In this document: positions 56,169-64,000 of the stretch, one piece after another
How the letters are laid out: each line of letters begins with the position of its first letter
Numbering within the stretch: the stretch's first letter is position 1
Source of the DNA: Streptomyces sp. NBC_01294
Lineage (GTDB): Bacteria; Actinomycetota; Actinomycetes; Streptomycetales; Streptomycetaceae
DNA length: 64,000 nt
Assembly (NCBI RefSeq): GCF_035917235.1
Contig: NZ_CP108423.1
Coordinates: 8,151,501-8,215,500, forward strand
Direction of reading: 5' to 3'
Notes under the pieces: generated by a model
Told to the model about the DNA's origin: nothing
What the model saw: only the letters and a program-made list of their open reading frames with translations
Databases searched by the model: none
Position numbers and translations under genes: made by a program

Positions 56169-56634
56169 CGTCCCACGGGACCTCCCGGCGGCCCGGCCTC
56201 TGAAATCCGCCCGAACGGGGGGCCTGGACGCCGGCCGCAAAGCGTCCCCAGGCCTGCGCTGTCGCCTGTGGCGGAGGCGATGGCCTCACGGTCGTGCGTG
56301 AGGCGGGGCGCGTCAGGTCCAGCCGCGGCCGTCTGAGCCGCGGCTGTGTCCGGGACGGTCCTGCCCGTGTCCCACAAGTGCGTAGGACACCGGGCAGAGC
56401 CCCGGACGCAGCCGCTGCTCCGCAGAGTGGCCAGGGAGCAACGTCCGCCACGATGGTGGGTGTTGGCGGCATCCCGCGGCCTCAGGGTGTGCCGCCTGTC
56501 ATGGTGCAAAGATTCGCTCAAGGGGCGGGCTGAATCCGGCGGAATGTTGAACGGGTGATGCCACGATCAGGCGTTGGTGTTCTGAGCACACCGTGAACCG
56601 TGCGCCGTTTGTTGGAATGAGGAGACAAGCCGTT
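56169..56634. other. intergenic region
   Basis: About 465 bases with tandem hairpins (separate entry) and no gene. A GAGGAGA near 56620 serves the next gene. Confidence 0.5.
56283..56346. terminator. two tandem hairpins, probable terminator
   Basis: 56283-56304 forms an 8-base stem (GCCTCACG/CGTGAGGC) and 56320-56346 a 10-base stem (CAGCCGCGGC/GCCGCGGCTG, 7-base loop). They lie between the methyltransferase and the DUF1772 gene. Confidence 0.6.
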
Positions 56635-57207
56635 GTGACTGCCAGCCCGCCGCCGTACCCGTCCCCGTCCCCGTCTTCGACCTCGTCCCCGTCGGCTCCC
56701 CGAGCGTCCTGGTCTGCCGGTGTCCTGATGATGCTCTCGACGGTCCTGGTGGGTTTGATGGCCGGACTGTTCTTTGCTTTCGACGTCTCGGTGATGCCGG
56801 GGCTGGCGGCCGGTGATGAGCGGGTGTACGTCGCCGCGATGCGTGCCTTCAACGCGGCCATCGACGGCAACCCGCTCTTCGGCATGGTCTTCGTGCTGGC
56901 CCTGCTGGCGGCCGCCGGGTCGGTGGTTGTCGAGTATCGCGGAGGCCGGCGGGCCACCGCCCTGTGGGTGGGTGCCGCCACCGTGGCCTACCTCGCGGTC
57001 CTTGTGATCACCTTCACCGTGAACATCCCGCTCAACAACGAGCTCGCCGGCGTGGACCCCGACGCCGTCGGGGCGGACGGTTTGGCGATCGTGGAGCGGT
57101 TCAAGACCACCTGGGTCACCACGAACATCATCCGCACCGTGCTGTGCACGGCGGCCCTGGCCGCCCTCGCCCGCGCCCTGATGCTCCACGGCCGCACCAC
57201 CCGCTGA
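56635..57207 (+). CDS. DUF1772 (anthrone oxygenase-like) membrane protein
   Basis: 190 residues from GTG 56635 (GAGGAGA upstream). A Pro/Ser-rich leader precedes four helices. The family pattern is LVGLMAGLFFAFDVSVMPGLA, FNAAIDGNPLF, FTVNIPLNNELA and FKTTWVTTNIIRTVLC. DUF1772 includes anthrone oxygenases of aromatic polyketide pathways, but most members are uncharacterised. A related gene lies at 61602. Confidence 0.85.
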   Translation: MTASPPPYPSPSPSSTSSPSAPRASWSAGVLMMLSTVLVGLMAGLFFAFDVSVMPGLAAGDERVYVAAMRAFNAAIDGNPLFGMVFVLALLAAAGSVVVEYRGGRRATALWVGAATVAYLAVLVITFTVNIPLNNELAGVDPDAVGADGLAIVERFKTTWVTTNIIRTVLCTAALAALARALMLHGRTTR

Positions 57208-57305
57208 CCTTCCCTGCGGTCCGGCCCCGGCCATCCCGCACGGTGGGCTCGCAGAAGCCGTCGGAAACAAGGTCAGTCGGCTGGCGAGCAAGGGGTTCGG
57301 TTGTT

Positions 57306-57887
57306 TCAGCGCCAGCCCCCGTGGCGAGGCTCCGAGAACTCGCCGAACGGTGGGTCATACGCCTGCCCGTCCTCGGAGGTCACCACGTAATCGGGCTCGG
57401 TCCGTGAGGCGGCGTCCTGCAGTCGGACGACGAGGTCGGCTATGGGCACGACACGAAGTGACAGGGCTGAAGCCACGCGGGCTCGTTCCTCGGTAATCTC
57501 CGGGTTGTGCCGGGCCAGAGACCGTTCGAGGTGCTGGGCAGAGACCTGCATGACCTCCACGTCACCCCCGCCGGAGAACCCGAGACAGTCCTGCCATGCC
57601 ATCCCGATAATGATCTCCAGTCCGCCGGCCAGGTCGTCGGCGATCAGTCCGCCTTCCCCTTCGGAACTCGCGAACACCAGCGGTCGGCGGCCGTCCTGCT
57701 CGGCGCACAGGAAGTACGCGCCACCGGCGGACTCCCCGGCGATTGGCTCCAGCGGCGCACCCGAGGCAAGCCTCAACTCATCGCCGTGATACTTCCGCCC
57801 GATGTCGAAACTGAACGATGTCCGCAGCAGCAGATCGATCTCCGGGGTGTTCCGGATCAGGTCAAGCAGATGATCACTTGAGGTCAT
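57306..57887 (-). CDS. uncharacterised soluble protein
   Basis: 193 residues from ATG 57887. Core LASGAPLEPIAGESAGGAYF, VFASSEGEGGLIADDLAGGLEIII and WQDCLGFSGGGDVEVM. The pattern of displaying data (GAYFLC) then SSEGEGGLI resembles SUKH/SMI1-like actinobacterial proteins, some of which are immunity proteins, but I cannot place it firmly. Intact. Confidence 0.6.
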   Translation of the reverse strand: MTSSDHLLDLIRNTPEIDLLLRTSFSFDIGRKYHGDELRLASGAPLEPIAGESAGGAYFLCAEQDGRRPLVFASSEGEGGLIADDLAGGLEIIIGMAWQDCLGFSGGGDVEVMQVSAQHLERSLARHNPEITEERARVASALSLRVVPIADLVVRLQDAASRTEPDYVVTSEDGQAYDPPFGEFSEPRHGGWR

Positions 57888-57983
57888 GGTGGGGACGATA
57901 GCGAGTGCCACTGACACGCAAGGGTTGCAGGGCGAACAAGGGAAGCGCCACACGTTGCGAGAGGCTGCGCGCTGTCATGGAGG

Positions 57984-58775
57984 CTACCTCGGGTCGCGGT
58001 TGAAGTGGGCCGTCGACCAGCGATAGCCGAGCGCGGACAGGCTCACGCACCAGGCGATGGCGATCCATCCGTTGTGGCCGATCTCGGTGCCGAGGAGCAG
58101 GCCGCGCAGGGTTTCGATGGCGGGGGTGAAGGGCTGGTACTCGGCGATCGGCTGGAACCAGCCCGGCATCGTGTCGGCCGGGATGAAGGCGCTGGAGATG
58201 AGCGGGAGGAGGATCAGCGGCATGGCCATGTTGCCGGCCGCCTCCGGGTGCGGGCTGGCCATGCCCATGCCGACCGCGATCCAGGTGAGGGCCAGGGCGA
58301 AGAGTGCGAGCAGCCCGAATGCCGCCAGCCATTCCAGGGCCGTGGCGTTGGTGGAGCGGAAGCCGATGGCGACGGCGACCGTGCCGACGAGGACCACGCT
58401 GGCGATCGACTGCAGCACGCTGCCGATGACGTGCCCGATGAGCACCGAGCCGCGGTGGATCGCCATCGTGCGGAAGCGGGCGATGAGGCCCTCGGTCATA
58501 TCCATCGAGACGTACACCGCCGCCCCGATCACGGTGCTGCCGATGGTCATCAGCAGGATGCCCGGCACGATGTAGGCGATGTACTCGGAGCGGTCGGCCC
58601 TGCCGCCACCGATGCCCGCGCTCATCACGTCGCCGAAGATGTAGACGAAGAGCAGCAGCATCATGATCGGCGTGAGCAGGAGGTTCAGGGTCCCTGACGG
58701 GTAGCGCCGCGCGTGCAGCAGGTTGCGGCGCAGCATCGTGTTCGAGTCACGGACGGCAAGGGAGAGGGCGCTCAT
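57984..58775 (-). CDS. ABC-2 type permease (DrrB-like)
   Basis: 263 residues from ATG 58775. Six membrane helices with the ABC-2 signature near LPLILLPLISSAFIPADTMPGWFQPIAEYQPFTP. The start overlaps the 3' end of the ATPase gene by 29 bases, so the two are translationally coupled. Daunorubicin-type exporter permease; substrate probably a drug or lipid. Confidence 0.9.
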   Translation of the reverse strand: MSALSLAVRDSNTMLRRNLLHARRYPSGTLNLLLTPIMMLLLFVYIFGDVMSAGIGGGRADRSEYIAYIVPGILLMTIGSTVIGAAVYVSMDMTEGLIARFRTMAIHRGSVLIGHVIGSVLQSIASVVLVGTVAVAIGFRSTNATALEWLAAFGLLALFALALTWIAVGMGMASPHPEAAGNMAMPLILLPLISSAFIPADTMPGWFQPIAEYQPFTPAIETLRGLLLGTEIGHNGWIAIAWCVSLSALGYRWSTAHFNRDPR

Positions 58776-59778
58776 CGGACTGTCTCCTTGGGGTGGCCGG
58801 GGCGTGCGTTCCGCCGGTGAGGGCGAAGAACACGTCGTCGAGGTCGGGGGTGTGGACGGTCAGTTCGTCGGCCTCGATGCCGACGGAGTCGAGCCGGTCG
58901 AGGAGGGCGCGCAGTTCGCGCTGGCTGCCGTCGCTGGGGATCTGCAGGGCCAGGGCCTCGTCGTCCCGGGTGGCCTGGGGCAGGGCGGTGCCGGCGGACC
59001 GGTAGGCGGCCGGGTCGGAGAAGCGGAGTCGGACGTGGCCGCCGGGGATGAGCCGCTTGAGTTCCTCGGCGGTGCCGTGGGCGGCGATCTTGCCGTCGTT
59101 GAGTACGGCGATGCGGTCGGCGAGCTGGTCGGCTTCTTCCAGGTACTGGGTGGTGAGGAAGACGGTGACGCCGTCGGCGACGAGTTCGCGGATGATCTGC
59201 CACATGTTGTGGCGGGAGCGGGGGTCGAGGCCGGTGGTGGGCTCGTCGAGGAAGATGATCCGCGGGTCGCCGACGAGGGTCATGGCGATGTCGAGGCGGC
59301 GCTTCATGCCGCCGGAGTAGGTGGAGGCGGGCTTCTTGGCGGCCTCGACCAGGTCGAAGCGCTCCAGCAGTTCGGCGGCGACACGGCGTCCTTCGCGCTT
59401 GGACAGGTGGTGCAGGTCCGCCATGAGGAGCATGTTCTCCTCGCCGGTGATCAGGCCGTCGACGGCGGAGAACTGTCCGGTGACGCCGATCGCGGCGCGG
59501 ATCGCCTGCGGGTCGGTGGCGAGGTCGTGGCCGCCGATGCGGATCTCGCCGGAGGCGGGGTCGGGGGAGATGAGGGTGGAGAGGATCTTGACGGCCGTGG
59601 TCTTGCCGGCGCCGTTCGGGCCGAGCAGGGAGAAGATCGTGCCTGCGGGGACGGCCAGGTCGACGCCGTCGAGCACGACCTTGTCGCCGTAGGACTTGCG
59701 CAGCCCGACGGCGGAGACGGCGGCCGACGACAGGTGACCGTCGCCCTGCCTGGATGTGGGCATGACAGATGAAGGCAT
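58747..59778 (-). CDS. ABC transporter ATPase (DrrA-like)
   Basis: 343 residues from ATG 59778 (ATG 59763 also possible; GGGAGGG upstream). Walker A GPNGAGKTT (about 55), Q-loop VTGQFSAVDG, signature YSGGMKRRLDIAM (about 160), Walker B IIFLDEPTTGLDPRSR (about 178). The C-terminal half (IPSDGSQRELRALLDRLDSVGIEADELTVHTPDLDDVF) is the DrrA extension. Pairs with the overlapping permease; the PadR/DUF1048 genes at 60359-61080 probably regulate it. Confidence 0.9.
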   Translation of the reverse strand: MPSSVMPTSRQGDGHLSSAAVSAVGLRKSYGDKVVLDGVDLAVPAGTIFSLLGPNGAGKTTAVKILSTLISPDPASGEIRIGGHDLATDPQAIRAAIGVTGQFSAVDGLITGEENMLLMADLHHLSKREGRRVAAELLERFDLVEAAKKPASTYSGGMKRRLDIAMTLVGDPRIIFLDEPTTGLDPRSRHNMWQIIRELVADGVTVFLTTQYLEEADQLADRIAVLNDGKIAAHGTAEELKRLIPGGHVRLRFSDPAAYRSAGTALPQATRDDEALALQIPSDGSQRELRALLDRLDSVGIEADELTVHTPDLDDVFFALTGGTHAPATPRRQSDERPLPCRP

Positions 59779-60358
59779 GGAGCCCTCCCGTTCGAAGACT
59801 GAAGTGGCTGGGGGAGTGGGGTGAGGACGTTCTTCGCGGGTCGGCCCCGGGCGCGACGGATGTCGAGGTCGCCGTGAGGGCTCGGGCCTGGGTGCGGATC
59901 TCGAAGGTGTCCTCGATCTCCTCTGGGGGCCTCGGATATGGGGAGCGTGCTGCGCACCCGCCCGGGGCCCGAGTTGACGTCGTGCCATGTGGCGGTGCCC
60001 GCAGTGCCCGCGGTGATGCCGGCCTCCGGATCACCGCAAGGGATCCCGAGCGCGACTGAACCACGGGCCACCTGGCCGAGGTGAATGCTGCCGTGGGGCG
60101 TCGAAGTCCGGATCGGGCAACTGGCTGCCCGTGGCGTGGAGGGGCTGCAGGCCGCATCGATGGCGACTGCGGATGCGCCGCCACCTGCCGCGACGGGGTG
60201 AACGCCCACGGCGGCCGGCTGGTTGGCCGGCTGGCCGGCCGGTTGGCAGCCGGGCGTCCGGCGCCATGGCGGCGTCACTCGCAGCAGCTCGTTGTTCGGT
60301 TTGTGCGACCACTCAAGGCCCTGCGTGTGGATCGCCGGTCAGCAGGTCGTGCGCGCAG
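59779..60358. other. intergenic region
   Basis: About 580 bases between the DrrA-like gene and the DUF1048 stop. Contains CCGGCTGG/TTGGCCGG simple repeats near 60215-60250. No gene with a ribosome-binding site or recognisable product. Confidence 0.4.
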
Positions 60359-60748
60359 TCATCGCGTCGCCTCTTCCTCGCCTTCCTCGCCTTCCTCGGC
60401 GCGCGCGATGGCGTCGGTCAGCTGCTTCCGCGCACGGGTGGGGACGTAACCTCCCTCCGAGTAGTTCTGGACGAACGCCTCGACGAACTCCACCGGGTCC
60501 TCCCCGACGATCTCGCGGATCGACGTTCCGTCCGCCGCTGCCTGCTCGAACAGGTCGGCCAGGTCTTCGAACATCGACGCATTGCTGTCGCCGTCGGTCG
60601 GCACGAAGTGCATCAGGTACCGCTCGATCGCCTCGACCGCCGTGCGGTAGTTCTCGGGAAGCTGACGCGAGCGCGCCTTGTACGCCCTCCAGCGCTTCTT
60701 GGGCCCGATCACCTTCGAGATGAAGCCGCCCTTTTCGACATCGGACAT
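60359..60748 (-). CDS. DUF1048 family protein
   Basis: 129 residues from ATG 60748. Helical, with KVIGPKKRWRAYKARSRQLP, RTAVEAIERYLMHF and FEDLADLFEQAAADGTSIREIVGEDPVEFVE, typical of DUF1048. These proteins are nearly always encoded behind a PadR regulator. The start is 2 bases after the padR stop. A Glu-rich tail (EEGEEGEEE) closes it. Confidence 0.85.
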   Translation of the reverse strand: MSDVEKGGFISKVIGPKKRWRAYKARSRQLPENYRTAVEAIERYLMHFVPTDGDSNASMFEDLADLFEQAAADGTSIREIVGEDPVEFVEAFVQNYSEGGYVPTRARKQLTDAIARAEEGEEGEEEATR

Positions 60749-60750
60749 GG

Positions 60751-61080
60751 TTACTTGCCCCCTTCGCGGAGCTGTTCCAGTCGTTCCGTGAGGAAGCTCC
60801 ACGTCCTCCAGAACTCTTCGAGGTACTCCCGTCCCTGAGCGTTGAGGGAGTACACCTTGCGCGGCGGTCCCTTCTCGGACGGGACCTTCTCCACGTCGAC
60901 GAGGCCGCGCTTCTCGATCCTGACGAGCAGCGCGTAGATGGTCCCCTCGGCGATGTCGGAGAAACCCTGCTCCCGCAGTCCCGCCGTGATCTCGTAGCCG
61001 TACGCGGGCCGGCCGGACAGGATCGCGAGGACGATGCCCTCCAGCGTGCCCTTGAGCATCTCCGTCAGCAGCTTGGCCAT
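60751..61080 (-). CDS. PadR family transcriptional regulator
   Basis: 109 residues from ATG 61080 (GGAGGTG upstream). Winged helix: MLKGTLEGIVLAILSGRPAYGYEI, EGTIYALLVRIEKRGLVDVE, PPRKVYSLNAQG. First gene of an operon with DUF1048, probably repressing the DrrAB-like exporter and itself via the GTACCGGTAC sites just upstream. Confidence 0.92.
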   Translation of the reverse strand: MAKLLTEMLKGTLEGIVLAILSGRPAYGYEITAGLREQGFSDIAEGTIYALLVRIEKRGLVDVEKVPSEKGPPRKVYSLNAQGREYLEEFWRTWSFLTERLEQLREGGK

Positions 61081-61116
61081 GGAACACCTCCTCCCTGAGC
61101 TATCCAGTGTTATTGG

Positions 61117-61148
61117 GTACCGGTACACCGTAACGCTGACTACCGGTA
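61117..61148. promoter_or_regulatory. two TACCGGTA palindromes upstream of padR, likely operators
   Basis: GTACCGGTAC at 61117-61126 and TACCGGTA at 61141-61148, centres 23 bases apart (about two helical turns). They lie 37-68 bases before the padR start and fit autoregulatory PadR binding sites. Confidence 0.65.
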
Positions 61149-61601
61149 CTTAGCAAGACGGAATAGTGGGCGGCTGGGGCGGTATCGCAAGCGCTCACTG
61201 CAGCAGCGTTACCGGCGGCGCCTCGGGCGGGCCGCACTGCTGGTGGAGCTCGACGTGCACCAGTACGTGGGCTGCGGCGAAGCCGGTGACGGCCGGCGGC
61301 GGGCCGAGATCGTGGGCGAGCCCCTGGTGGCGCCGTTCGGCCCGTCTGCGGGCTGGGCGTGCCGTCGGGGCGACAGGTGCGCGGTATCAAGGCCGCCATA
61401 CCGGAGCACGTCGGCCAACTCGCCGGCCGGGTCCGGAGCCGGGAACGGCCCTGCCGTTTCGGCAGGGCCGTCCCAGGGGCGCGGCAACTGAGCGAGAGAC
61501 GGTTCCCCGGGGCGTGGCGTTCGGATCTGGTCGGTCGGTCGGTCGGTCGGGCCCCGGGCCCCGGGCGTCGCGGGCCGGGGCCGGATCCAGAGGGACGTGC
61601 G
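61149..61601. other. intergenic region with a hairpin and GGTC repeats
   Basis: About 450 bases. Holds a strong hairpin (separate entry) and five GGTC units near 61529-61550. Short frames exist but none is convincing. Confidence 0.4.
61445..61471. terminator. 12-bp stem hairpin
   Basis: ACGGCCCTGCCG, TTT loop, CGGCAGGGCCGT: perfect stem. It lies 130 bases beyond the stop of the minus-strand DUF1772 gene and probably terminates it. Confidence 0.7.
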
Positions 61602-62102
61602 TCAGCGGCCTTGGCCGTGCAAGACCAGTGCCCAGGCCAGGAGGCCCAGCGCCACCGTGCACAGCACCGCACGCCACACATTGGCGCGTACCCACGGCTG
61701 CTCGAAGGCGCGGCGGACGGCGGCCATGTCCTTGATCTGCTCGACGGGCCCGGCCTGTTCCAGGGCGTTGTTCAGCGGGATGTTGATGCGAGCCGTGACC
61801 GCCATCGCCAGGATGTAGGCGACGAGCGCGCCGATCAGCGGTGCCAGTGCCTGGCGCCCGCCGTCACCCGTGGCGTGGAGCGCCACCGCCACCCCGGTGA
61901 ACACCAGTGCCCCCAGGTAGCCGAGCATGAACCAGCCGTTGAGGATCGCCACGTTGATGCGCTGCATCGTCTCGATGACGGTCCGGTCGGCGCTGCGCGC
62001 CAGACCCGGCATGACGGACACCGCAAAACCGTAGAACAGGCCGCTCATCAGACCCATGGTGATCGTCGCGGCGATCAGTGACGCGAACCGTGCCGTTTCC
62101 AC
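61602..62102 (-). CDS. DUF1772 (anthrone oxygenase-like) membrane protein, second copy
   Basis: 166 residues from GTG 62102. Same family as the protein at 56635: MGLMSGLFYGFAVSVMPGLAR, INVAILNGWFM, TARINIPLNNALEQAG, AFEQPWVRANVWRAVLC. Four membrane helices, intact. Divergent from the ligase gene. Confidence 0.85.
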   Translation of the reverse strand: METARFASLIAATITMGLMSGLFYGFAVSVMPGLARSADRTVIETMQRINVAILNGWFMLGYLGALVFTGVAVALHATGDGGRQALAPLIGALVAYILAMAVTARINIPLNNALEQAGPVEQIKDMAAVRRAFEQPWVRANVWRAVLCTVALGLLAWALVLHGQGR

Positions 62103-62265
62103 GTGGGGCTCCCCCGGATCGATACTCGTCGAAAACCGTGTCGAGGACGGGTCGAGAACCGGTCATCGAACGGTCAAGTCCCGCCGATCATAAGTGCGCA
62201 GCGGTCCGGATCACCCCCGTAGGCTGGCCGTTGCACCCGTACTGCCGCCGAACGGAGCCGCTGCC

Positions 62266-63624
62266 ATGCTGACCGCCCTCACCGGGGCCCACGGGGACCG
62301 CGCGGACGCCGTCACCGTCGCCGGCCGCGCCACCTCCTACGAGGAACTGCTCGGCGCGGCCCGCGCGGTGGCCGTCGACCTCGACCGGTCGGGCCTGCCC
62401 GCCTTCGCGGTGACCGCCACCGCCTCCCTGGAAACCGTGGCTGCCGTCGTCGGCGGACTCCTCGCCGGGGTGCCCTGCGTACCACTGCCCCCAGACGCCG
62501 GGCCCGCCGAGCGCGGACACATCCTGGCCGACTCCCGCGCCCGCCTCATCGAGACGGACTTCGCCCGCCGCGCCCCTGCCGGGCCCGCAGTTACGCACGC
62601 GCCCGGTGATCCCGCGCTGATCCTCTACACCTCCGGCACCACGGGCCCGCCCAAGGGCGTGGTCCTCAGCCGTGCAGCGATCACCGCCGACCTCGACGCG
62701 CTCGCCGAGGCCTGGCAGTGGAGCGCCGAGGACACCCTGGTCCACGGACTGCCGCTGTTCCACGTCCACGGCCTGGTGCTGGGCGTCCTGGGCGCCCTGC
62801 GCACCGGCAGCCGCCTCGTGCACACCGGCCGGCCGACCCCCGAGGCGTACGCCGCGGCCGGTGGCAGCCTCTACTTCGGTGTGCCCACCGTGTGGTCGCG
62901 CATCGCGTCCGCCCCGGCGTCCGCCGCCGCCCTGTCCGGGGCCCGGCTGCTGGTGTCGGGCAGCGCGGCCCTGCCCGCGCCGGTCTTCCGCGACCTTGAG
63001 CGCCTGACCGGGCAGCGCCCCGTCGAGCGCTACGGGATGACCGAGACCCTGATCACCGTCAGCGGCCGCGCGGGCGGCGAGGTCCGCCCCGGCACGGTCG
63101 GCACCCCGCTCACGGGCATCACCACACGCATCGCCGCCGAGCCGGGCGCCGACATCGGCGAACTCCAGCTCACCGGCCCCACCCTGTTCTCCGGCTACCT
63201 CGGCCGGCCCGAGGCCACCGCCGCCGCATACACCGAGGACGGCTGGTTCCGTACGGGCGACATCGCGGCCGTCGACGATCGCGACGGGGTCCACCGGATC
63301 GTGGGCCGCGCCTCCACCGACCTGATCAAGTCCGGCGGGTACCGGATCGGAGCGGGCGAGATCGAGAACGCTCTGCTGGACCACCCCGCGGTCAGCGAGG
63401 CGGCCGTGGTCGGCGTCCCCGACACCGACCTCGGCCAGCGGATCGTCGCCTTCGTCGTCGCCCAGAACGTCACCGGCAGCGAACTCACCGATTTCGTCGC
63501 CGCGCACCTGTCGGTCCACAAACGCCCCCGCGAGGTCCGCTTCGTCACCGCCATCCCGCGCAACGCGATGGGCAAGCCGCAGAAGCGACTGCTCCTGGAC
63601 GACGCACCCCCACACCTCACCTGA
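62266..63624 (+). CDS. acyl-CoA synthetase, malonyl-CoA synthetase (MatB)-like
   Basis: 452 residues from ATG 62266. AMP-forming ligase: LILYTSGTTGPPKGVVLS (P-loop, about 121), VHGLPLFHVHGLVLGVLGAL (a MatB-like segment), ERYGMTET (about 255), DGWFRTGDIA, IKSGGYRIGAGEIEN and the catalytic Lys in MGKPQKR (about 435). It is short (450 rather than 500-550), as MatB is. It would activate malonate or methylmalonate with ATP and CoA to supply polyketide extender units; other short acids are possible. Confidence 0.85.
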   Translation: MLTALTGAHGDRADAVTVAGRATSYEELLGAARAVAVDLDRSGLPAFAVTATASLETVAAVVGGLLAGVPCVPLPPDAGPAERGHILADSRARLIETDFARRAPAGPAVTHAPGDPALILYTSGTTGPPKGVVLSRAAITADLDALAEAWQWSAEDTLVHGLPLFHVHGLVLGVLGALRTGSRLVHTGRPTPEAYAAAGGSLYFGVPTVWSRIASAPASAAALSGARLLVSGSAALPAPVFRDLERLTGQRPVERYGMTETLITVSGRAGGEVRPGTVGTPLTGITTRIAAEPGADIGELQLTGPTLFSGYLGRPEATAAAYTEDGWFRTGDIAAVDDRDGVHRIVGRASTDLIKSGGYRIGAGEIENALLDHPAVSEAAVVGVPDTDLGQRIVAFVVAQNVTGSELTDFVAAHLSVHKRPREVRFVTAIPRNAMGKPQKRLLLDDAPPHLT

Positions 63625-64000
63625 CCCCATCCCCACCGGCCCTGCTCCAGCGCGAGCCGCCTGCAGAGGCCCACGGCGCCCGCCCCCGGACTCCAGGACG
63701 GAGCTGCGGACATAACGGGGTGTCAGGGGTGGCGGGGAGAGGCAGCGGGTTGCGTTCCGCCCCGCCCCGCCCCGCCCTGCCCTGCCCCGGTCCGCCCCAC
63801 CGCGCCCCCGGTCCCGCCGCCCTGCGCACCCTGTGGGCCCCACGTCTTTGGTCAAGCTGGTCGGGTGTGAGTTCGGGACGTCTGGAACGATCCTTGCCGT
63901 CGCCAGCCCGCAGAGTGTGAGGATCGCGCGGTCGGCTTCCGCGATGCCGAACGCGTCCTTCGCGTCCGCCTTTTCCAACGTCCACTACGGATACGTCGGC
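63625..64000. other. right-edge region without an assigned gene
   Basis: Contains a run of CCCCGCCCTG-like repeats near 63755-63790. On the minus strand, frames enter from beyond the edge (one reading AFGIAEADRAILTLCGLATA). They may belong to a gene outside the window but cannot be assigned. Confidence 0.3.

Noticed and set aside
59779..60358. Short frames between the exporter ATPase and DUF1048
   Set aside because: Repeat-derived Arg/Pro/Gly sequence, no ribosome-binding site, no family.
61166..61600. Several 70-190 codon frames upstream of the DUF1772 gene's 3' end
   Set aside because: Mutually overlapping, low complexity, interrupted by a strong hairpin.
62188..63978. A 596-codon minus-strand frame antisense to the acyl-CoA synthetase
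   Set aside because: Low-complexity Gly/Ala/Arg translation; the plus strand carries every ligase motif.
1..64000. tRNA or rRNA genes
   Set aside because: I noticed no T-loop or anticodon-arm arrangement and no rRNA-like sequence in reading both strands; a covariance-model scan would be needed to exclude them.

Overview
The window is very GC-rich. Codons are strongly biased to G or C in third position and alternative GTG/TTG starts are common. Mycothiol-type DinB/MDMPI proteins, twin-arginine lipoproteins and multi-copy NUDIX, PAP2 and TetR/PadR families are present. This points to a streptomycete (Streptomyces or a close relative such as Kitasatospora), probably a chromosome-arm or accessory region because housekeeping genes are almost absent. 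I found no tRNA, rRNA or CRISPR.

Layout. 0-5 kb: a cut-off isoaspartate-methyltransferase-like gene, two NUDIX genes (one with two NUDIX domains), an MFS remnant and an ABC exporter. 5-14 kb: a small secreted Lys/Gly/His-rich protein, a GYD protein, an amidase, an AbiEii-type nucleotidyltransferase, an MFS transporter overlapping anmK (muropeptide salvage), a dienelactone hydrolase and a PAP2-like membrane protein. 14-29 kb: a secreted PHP metallohydrolase joined to a beta-propeller, a divergent SDR/TetR pair around a perfect operator, two secreted serine hydrolases, lipoproteins, a fibronectin-III protein, an epoxide hydrolase with twin operators, and an Imm1-like remnant. 28.8-31.8 kb: a mobile-element nest in which an IS701-like element sits exactly at the end of an IS5-like element. 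32-42 kb: a caspase / STAND-NTPase / WD40 protein beside an alpha/beta hydrolase, a membrane-anchored Mrr-type nuclease and two PAP2 phosphatases. 42-53 kb: peptidoglycan amidase, M1 peptidase, AlkZ-like protein, NmrA and CBS proteins, then a minus-strand cluster of MpaB-type oxygenase, ADF/cofilin homologue and CYP152-like P450. 54-55 kb: an IS630 element. 55-64 kb: methyltransferase, two DUF1772 proteins, a DrrAB-like exporter with a PadR/DUF1048 pair, and a malonyl-CoA-synthetase-like ligase.

Two groups stand out. First, 49.5-50.9 kb carries a complete single-domain ADF/cofilin homologue, a eukaryote-type actin-remodelling fold, in a bacterium, packed with redox genes. Second, 34.4-38.2 kb carries a caspase-STAND-WD40 protein next to a lipase-like hydrolase, a plausible abortive-infection or cell-death module.

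Caution on reading frames. About twenty genes show broken frames where the homologous sequence simply continues in another frame. Nearly all lie left of about 33 kb, and several breaks come in compensating pairs within tens of bases. I read most of these as single-base indels, either assembly error or recent decay. I give the whole homologous extent as one entry and mark the breaks.
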